Origin: Siniperca chuatsi
Lineage: Eukaryota > Chordata > Actinopteri > Centrarchiformes > Sinipercidae
Direction of reading: 5' to 3'
DNA: 64,000 nucleotides
Assembly (NCBI RefSeq): GCF_020085105.1
Contig: NC_058058.1
Span: 490,001-554,000, forward strand
Shown: one piece after another, positions 56,956-64,000 of the stretch
Numbering within the stretch: the stretch's first letter is position 1
How the letters are laid out: the number at the start of each line of letters is the position of its first letter
The notes under the pieces: generated by a model
Seen by the model: only the letters and a program-made list of their open reading frames with translations
Database searches by the model: none
What the model was told of the DNA's origin: nothing
Position numbers and translations under genes: made by a program

Positions 56956-57778
56956 CGCACACAGAGCGGAGCAGAGAAGAGACAGGTCGAGTTGATGACA
57001 ACTCGTTACCTTCCAACTCTGTTCCAGTTTGTCGAAATGCTGGTACTACTTGTCACCCAATAAAGAAGACTAAGAAAACCAGACATGTTAAAATTTGACA
57101 GAGAACTCCTCCTGTATAACTGTGACGTACCTGTACACTCACCTTCTGATATAAGAGCCTTTTTATGCGTCAATATCTAAATGAGTTCACTCAGAATTAG
57201 GAGCCATTAAGGAAACGTGATTTCATTTATATAGAACTTTTATTCATAAGTTTAGCCCAATGAGATTTACTTTAGATCACTATAGCAACAATCAAATACA
57301 ACAACAAAAGAAAATAGTTGATGTTAGAATTAAGAGGTATGTTGTCATTATTAAAAGGGAAACATCTTTATCTTTTGTAAATGCAATGTGCTTCTGTTAC
57401 ATCACCGAAGTTCTTTATATTCTGTGTCTCATCAAACCAAATGTGCTGACAAACGTTTGCATTTGCAAAGTCCATTTATGTTTATGATTATTTTCAAACC
57501 TGCAGTGTGTACATCCATGTTTGCTAGCTTGTAGTCTTCCTCTTTACTTCGTTTGCCAGAACATTGCTGCAGTTAGCACGTTACTGCCACCTGTGGATCA
57601 GTGGCAGGAATGTGTATCGTATCGCCCTCATGAGGACACACTCACACAAACATGACTACATGCTAGAGGCTGAAAGGCAACAGGGCAACTTTAACTTAAA
57701 GTAGTGTTGTCAAGCTCGGTTAAAAGTTCATGGGTTTACATTAACAGCTGTCTGTCTGTGTTTAAGCTTTACCTTCAG

Positions 57779-59436
57779 ATGTCCGAAAAGTGATTGTTGG
57801 TGAGCAGCAGGAGTGGAGCCCCAGTCTGGACCAGGACCCAGAGCCCCCACACATTAAAGAGGAGCAGGAGGAGCTCTGGATCAGTCGGGAGGGAGAGCAG
57901 CTTCGAGGGCTGGAGGAGGCCGATATCACCAAGTTCCCATTCACTCCTGTCCCTGTGAAGAGTGAAGAAGATGAAGAGAAACCTCAGTCCTCACAGCTTC
58001 ATCAAAGACTCACTGAACAGATGGAAACAGGAGCTGATGGAGAGGACTGTGGAGGACCAGGACCAGCCAGGAACTCAGATCCAGATACATATTTACAACC
58101 AGTTAGTGATGAAAAGCCTTCAGACTCTTCTGAGACTGATGACAGTGATGGGGATTGGGAGGAGACCAGAGAACCTCGGTCAGGTTTAAACTCTCAGAAA
58201 GATAATGAAGTCCCTGTTAGTGATATTAACTGTAATACTGTTGAGAGATCATTCAGCTGCTCTGAGTGTGGTCAAAGATTTGGCCGCAAGCCACATCTGA
58301 ATGCACACATGAGAATTCACACAGGAGAGAAACCATTTAGTTGCTCCTTTTGTGGTAAAAGATTTTCTCAGAAGGGAAACTCAATTAGTCACATGAGACT
58401 TCATACAGGAGAGAAACCTTTCAGCTGCTCCGTCTGTAAGAAACGTTTTAGATACAGTGGAGATGTTAGCAGACACATGAGAATCCACACAGGAAAGAAA
58501 ACACTCAGTTACAACGTTGGTGACATGATCAACAGTAACATTCACACAGGAGCAGAACCGGCCTTAGATCCAGGTAGTCATTTAGAAGTCGTTACTAACG
58601 ATAAACCTTCAGATCCTGAGACTGAAGTAAGAGATGATGGTTGGAAGAAGAGTCGTGAACTTGAGTCAGGTTTAAACGCTCTGAAAAATGATGATGCCTC
58701 TGTAAGTGATGTGAGCTGTAATACTGAAAAGGAGTCATTTAGCTGCTCCGAGTGTGGGAGAACATTTTGCCGCAGGGACCATCTGATGAGCCACATGAGA
58801 ACTCACACAGGAGAGAAACCATTTAGTTGCTCAGTTTGTCAGAAACGTTTCAGCTGCAGTGGAAACATTTTGGCTCACATGAGAATTCACACAGGAGAGA
58901 AACCATTTGAATGCTCATTTTGTGGCAAAAGTTTCAGCCAGAAAGGAACTTTGCAGCTACACATGAGAATTCACACAGGAGAGAAACCCTTTAGTTGCCC
59001 ATTTTGCGATAAAAGATTTGCACATAAAAGACGTATGACACTGCACATGTCAGTCCACACAGAGGAGAAACGCTTCAGCTGCACTGCTTGTGACAAAAGA
59101 TTCACTTGGTATACGCAGCTCAAAACACATAAGTGTGTTGGTGAGTCCTCACAGCTTCGTCAAAGCCAAACTGAGAAAAAGGCTCCTGCCAAGGAATCAT
59201 TCAGCTGCACTGAGTGTGGTAAAAAATTTAGCCTTAAGGGCAATCTGAAGACACACATGAGAATTCACACAGGAGAGAAACCATTTAGTTGCTCAATTTG
59301 TGGCAAAAGTTTCAAACAAAACGTTCATCTTACGGAGCACATGACGATTCACACAGGTGAAAAACTGTATAAATGCAGTGTTTGTGGCAAAGGATTCAAT
59401 AAGAAGTTGCTTGTCAAAAACCACACGTGTGTTTAA
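57779..59436 (+). CDS. C2H2 zinc-finger protein 6, terminal exon (11 fingers)
   Basis: Acceptor ACCTTCAG, phase 1; first codons DVRKVIVGEQQEWSP then the cluster's acidic module with HIKEEQEE and PVKSEEDEE. Eleven fingers: three, then a relic (YNVGDMINSNIH) in a second acidic spacer (SDPETEVRDDGW), then five of which the last is H-x-C type (TWYTQLKTHKCVG), a short SSQLRQSQTE spacer, then three more ending VKNHTCV and TAA. TGEKPF linkers throughout. Probable nuclear sequence-specific repressor or regulator, by family. Its leader exon is not certain: none with the helix motif lies between 45 and 57.7 kb. A possible polyadenylation signal AATAAA lies at 60293. The frame is fully open. Confidence 0.9.
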
Positions 59437-60750
59437 TCCTTTTTGTCAGATCTCGCGCACATCTTGAATTCATGGATTTGTATTTAAGGTAACGAGTGAA
59501 TCGAGTCTTTTTGCAGTTAAAAATGACGAGCAGAAGGGTGAGTGTGTCTGCTGTCACATCGTTTTCCTGTACAGAGGCAAATAATGTCCATAAAGATTTG
59601 AACCTTATAAGCGACTGAATATTTAACTGGGAAATGTAACCACTACTGGAGCTTTAATGTTGAAAAAGCTACACCTCCCATGAAAATGTACAAGCGTGGC
59701 AGCGCGGCTCTCAACTTTCAGCTGTTTGGATTCCACTGCTGTGAATTCAGTGGTAGTTAATTTGAACGCAACACACTGAGCATTCAGTAGTGGTTCAATT
59801 TCACAATTAGGTAATAACAAAAGGCAGCGCTGGTCTCTTATTGCTGTGGCTGTTTAACGTCACACCACAAGGGCAAAATCATGTTTACAGACTGATCTGA
59901 CGTGAGAAGAAGCTTCTCCTTCATGTACAAACTGATGTACATCAGCTTGTAATTATTAAAAGTGGCTAACTGTGTAGCAGTCATCACTAAACATTATTAT
60001 TAACAGTTATTACATATTTTTGAGGATCCAAACAACGTAACGAGCCACAGTAAAGTTTAGTTTAGTGGCAGTTTCAGCGGGACCTCAGCGAGCTGAGCCG
60101 ACGGCTCGATTAGAAACTGTAAAGTGATTATAAACTCAAATGTCCACGGCATGAACACATTGTTAATCTCAATACAAGTTTTCCAAAAGAACATCTAATG
60201 ATGCCCTCATGTTTAGTAAAATGTGCTTGTATTCATAGTGTAACTGGACATGCTGAGCTGAGAGCTCCTACGATTCTGTTATTTCATCTTTAAATAAATA
60301 TCTAACGGACACAGCGATTATTTTGTCTGGTTTGTTTGTGTTTCGCTGACGCTCACGTACAGTCAGTTAATCACCGCTGTCAGTTTCTTTTTTGGAAAAG
60401 CATTTATTTTACGTAGTATCAGTATTACTGCAAGTAGAGTCACGTAGCATTGTGCACACTTAAAACCAAACCGCTTGCAGTACGTTTGATAAACTTTTTA
60501 CAGCCTGTTTTCTTTTCTAACATTAGTTTTAATTATTTACCATCGAACACTGGAAGCTTTCACCTTAAGTACTACAAAGAGTTGGGGGGAGGGATGAAAT
60601 AATATAAATCACATTATATTATCACTCATTTATTCAATGAATTCAGCTCAAGTCTGACCTTTATTATACAGCGTATCCTCAGACTCGGACTGCAGATTAT
60701 CTTATTACATGATGTGGTTTTGGATATTGACGCGTATCTTCATGCTTCCT
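59437..60750. other. 3' flank of zinc-finger gene 6, no genes recognised
   Basis: AT-rich with AATAAA at 60293-60298. No repeat or coding region that I could name. Confidence 0.4.
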
Positions 60751-62480
60751 GTTTCTATAGCTGCGCCCAGGTTCTGGTTGAAATGATGCCGAACATGAAG
60801 GTATCTGTAGACATCACGTTGTTCTTCTGTAAGGATTCAAAGCTCTGGAAAGTCCCCTTGTGAACAAATGCATAATAATTAGTAAGAGCTTTTGTGATCC
60901 ATGTTTGAAATCTATTATCAGATCTATTTTGAACAAATTCGGCATCGTAAGCACGCCAGCGTAACAGTTTCACGCAGTCCACATAATGTCTACTGTCTCC
61001 TGCCAGGTTTTCAGTCGTTTATTAATCCAAGAGTTCTCTTTGTTTACCATCTGACTGTAATTCAGTATCTGCCATTGTGGCTGCTATTGGTCCTTCTGTC
61101 ACTGCATTTTCAACTTCTTCCCTTCTGGCAGAGTATGCTGGTGTGCACAAGCAAATGAGCGGCCTTAACTGTGCTGCGTAGTAGTATTCTTGTAAGCAGG
61201 GGACATTCCTCTCTCTGCTGTAAGGTTTTATACCAGATCCTGGGTTTTCCCCCTGCCGTAAGTATCTGGACATCAACCCGTCCGTCCATGAGCTGGTCTG
61301 CATCTTCACTGGAAGAGTCTGAAAAAGATACAACATTCGAGGCACAACGTTCATTTTAATCCACTCTGGAACTCAATTCCATCGTAATATGTCTGACTTT
61401 GTCTTTGCATTCACTGGACAAGCGGACCCCCGGGTACCGACTGATTCTGCATCCCATTCAATGCAGATTTTCCTCTAATATGGTCGGTGGGTCGTAATTA
61501 AATGTGATTACCTGTCTCTATAGAGCTTTTCCTCTGGCTCGGGTTCTGTAAGGACGGAGGAGCGGCGAGGAACAGCAGCCCGGTCTGGTTCCTCGCTCTC
61601 GGATGAATGCATTTGATGAATCACCATTAACTTTAATCCTTGCGGGTGGTTTATCGTATAGTGCTTTAAATGTTTCAATGATGAAAATGTACCAGAAAGA
61701 CCGTGTGAGTTAAACGTTTCCTGTGCGACGCGTCTCCTGAGAAACGATCCTGTGGTTTGTCGGATGAAACCTGTGGTGGAGTATTTTCTGTTCTTCCTGA
61801 CAGTGCGGATGGGAACAATCCCGTCCTTTGACAGCGATGAGGACGGAGGTTTGTGATGTTGCACCAGCTGCAGGGAGTATAATTAGTCTTTTTTTTAATT
61901 TCAGCTATCAATTCTTCATTGTGTTCATTAGTAATAGAAGGTAGATTCAATCAACTCAATCTGAAGGTCGCCACTAAATCAAGTTTTGGATTACAGCGAT
62001 TTCTAAAACTGTTGGCTTCTTTCTCGAGTTCTTATCTTGTACACATTATTGTCTGCTCGTTGTTTTCGTCGTCTGTGAGATTCAAAGATTTCATGAACGT
62101 TTGGTTTAGCCTCGTCATTCAGAGTGTCTGCACGGTCTCTCTGGAGCCTTTGCTCTCCAAGTCTCTTATCGTGAGACGTGATCGATATTATTTTCCCGCT
62201 GATGAAAACTTTAAGTGCATCCCAAAGCACAGACGGAGTCATTCGGATCTAAGTACGTTTTTATTTTGTTCTTTAACTTTTCTTTGGTCTGCGGATCTCC
62301 AAAGCGTAGATCTTGATTTACTTTTGAGAAACAGCGACATGTGTATGAAGGCCTCTGTTGAAAAGGAAAAAGTAAGTGCATGGGGCGAGGAGGAGCGAGC
62401 GTAATCCCGACTAGATGGATCCATTTCTATAACTTATCTTCTTACTGATACCTTTGGAATCTGAATTCCCACCAGACGAA
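60750..62480 (-). mobile_element. L1-like LINE ORF2 remnant
   Basis: Minus-strand frames, in 5'-to-3' order: SVLWDALKVFISGKIIS then RRRKQRADN (62242-62003); SITNEHNEEL (about 61950); MNVVPRMLYLFQTLPVKM, PCLQEYYYAAQLRPLICLC, TPAYSARREEVE (61354-61022); and FVQNRSDNRFQTW, KGTFQSFESLQ (60982-60755). The order agrees with L1/Tx1-type ORF2 from the linker before reverse transcriptase to the C-terminal region. The catalytic reverse-transcriptase core is largely deleted, and stops and frame changes are frequent. Confidence 0.7.
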
Positions 62481-63755
62481 TCCCGTGGCTTTTTGTCGTC
62501 GTGACCTCACATATTGGTCTGGAGGAACCTTTAACACGTTAAACCTCACCGAGGTTCTGACGCGTCGGTGCGGTCGGGCCACTCCCCTCGGGCGTCCTGA
62601 CGAATGTACGAGTCTGAAGCCCATTTGGTTTCGCTCGGTGTGCTCAGTGTCACTGAGATGAGACTCTTGCAGGAAGTGTTTAACGACACGTGACAGTGTT
62701 TAACGTGGACACACTCTTAAGTTATGTGCATCGACACAGTACGTAGTACGAGGATGTGTATGCAATTTGCAAACACAAGCACAAACAGCAGCATTTGTAT
62801 AATTTAGACTTTTATTTGTAAATAATATAAATTAACAGCATCTGATTCAGTGATCTGTCTACTGCTAATTACTCACTGCGTCCAAACAATACTGTGATCA
62901 CTGTACACAAGAACTACTACAAAACGATGTTAAAACTCAGACATACGAGTTGGTTTTGAACACAGAAATAAAAACTTTCAGGAACTTACAAAATGGTATG
63001 AATGAAAACAAACCCGTGTTTAGGGTTTAGTGAGGACACGCTGAAACCTGCGACTCCACATTCATAAGACTGTAGTGTTAACATGTTTAATGTGAATATT
63101 TAAAATAATACATTAAATGAGTTTGAATTAAACACATTTAATGGCCCTTTAAAACTAGAATGTAGAAGTTGAAATCCACATTAAACCTGACCGCTATAGT
63201 TGCAGGGGTCGTGACTAAAAACAGGGTCGAAGGTCAGAAAAGACCAACGATCAGTTTGTAAAAAAAAAAAAAAAAAAAAAAAGTGACTGTGGTTAAACCG
63301 AGTACCATTAATTGTTCACTGTTAAGTCGTCCAGAGTCCAAATAAACTCTTAGTTCGTGTGTTTTTATTGCAAGATTTAAAAAAAGGAGTTTGCCCTTTG
63401 ATAACTGTAAATACCAGTAAAGGTTTGTACGACGTAAACGTGTCTGACGTGTCCTTCAAAAAAAAACTGCAGGTGACAAACTCTTTAAAAAGCCATTTTC
63501 TTCCATTTTGCCTCTTTCACAAAACCTCAGAATGATGAGCTTTATCCACTACGTGCTCTTATTATAATATATATTATTAGACTTTATAATACAAAAGAAA
63601 AAAACTGCATACGCCACGTTTCTGCTGAGTTTAAAACGAGGCCGGAGACGTCACAAACAGTCAGTAAACAGCGAGAGAAGAAGAAGTGAAGCGGACAGAC
63701 CTGCTCCGTGCAGCCGAAGCTGAGGCTGGAAAACAGCGGCCAGCAGCTCCCGCTG
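62481..63755. other. intergenic stretch, poly(A) tract
   Basis: AT-rich. A run of about 23 A lies at 63260-63282. No gene recognised; it is the 3' side of the minus-strand finger gene. Confidence 0.4.
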
Positions 63756-64000
63756 TCAGACGGAGCAGCTGAACGGTTTCTCTCCTGTGTGAATCCTCAT
63801 GTGTCTCTTCAGATTTGTCTTGCGGCCAAATCTTCTGCCACACTCAGAGCAGCTGAGCGATTTCCCGCCTTTATTACAACTCTTTTCACTTGCTGGTACG
63901 TTATTATTGTTCAAAGAGTTTAAACCTGACGGAGGGTATCTCGTCTCCTTCCAACCGTCATCACCGTTTTCAGTCTCAGGTTGTAAATGTGTATCTGGAT
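63756..64000 (-). CDS. C2H2 zinc-finger gene 7, truncated 3' end (partial)
   Basis: Reading inward from the window end on the minus strand: acidic spacer [21 protein letters not shown], a [10 protein letters not shown] segment, one complete finger ([21 protein letters not shown]), linker TGEKPF, then SCSV and TGA at 63758-63756. The frame stops after the first Cys of the second finger, so the array is cut to one finger unless an intron or frame change intervenes. It is in the opposite orientation to the other cluster members. The 5' part is outside the window. Confidence 0.75.
   Translation of the reverse strand, partial: PDTHLQPETENGDDGWKETRYPPSGLNSLNNNNVPASEKSCNKGGKSLSCSECGRRFGRKTNLKRHMRIHTGEKPFSCSV

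Noticed and set aside
61919-62404. 161-codon + strand frame
   Set aside because: It overlaps the L1-like ORF2 remnant whose recognisable sequence is on the minus strand.

Overview
The window is nuclear DNA of a teleost fish, most likely a spiny-rayed (percomorph) species. Supporting this are a split vertebrate dnai2 gene with GT-AG introns, a cluster of C2H2 zinc-finger genes of the teleost acidic-linker type, and fish-typical repeats (Tc1 transposase, RTE-, L2-, L1- and R2-like LINE remnants, tRNA-derived SINEs, short inverted-repeat elements). No prokaryotic feature is present. All family names come from recognising sequence by eye, with no database search. Layout: 1-10.3 kb holds the 3' three quarters of dnai2 (axonemal dynein intermediate chain 2) on the + strand, ten complete coding exons plus the last bases of an eleventh. 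Its introns hold nested LINE fragments, an R2-like endonuclease remnant, an AT microsatellite and a tandem array derived from a dispersed repeat. 10.8-12.4 kb and 15.6-19.3 kb hold two complete two-exon zinc-finger genes (3 and 16 fingers). 21.5-26.3 kb holds a third (8 fingers). 30.5-39.8 kb holds a fourth, whose first exon is an exact copy of that of the third gene and whose intron contains a 4.4-kb, 40-bp-unit minisatellite. 39.8-40.8 kb is a decayed finger tail. 42.9-45.0 kb and 57.8-59.4 kb are two more finger exons (13 and 11 fingers) without a clear leader exon of their own. 47-57 kb is repeat-rich and includes a divergent pair around 51 kb: minus-strand pieces of a multicopy fish gene of unknown function and a plus-strand promoter with a possible spliced transcript. 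60.7-62.5 kb is an L1-like ORF2 remnant, and the last 245 bases are a truncated minus-strand finger gene. How the genes relate: dnai2 is a single-copy ciliary motor gene at the edge of a young, actively rearranging zinc-finger cluster. The cluster members share a two-part design: a short helical leader exon ending in phase 1, then one large exon with an acidic module (two candidate SUMO-acceptor sites) followed by fingers. Leader and acidic modules are nearly invariant while fingers vary in number and contact residues, as expected of DNA-binding repressors that diversify, possibly against mobile elements. The most notable structures are the minisatellite grown inside a transposable element, the base-for-base identical leader exons 9 kb apart, and the possible use of one leader by several terminal exons.
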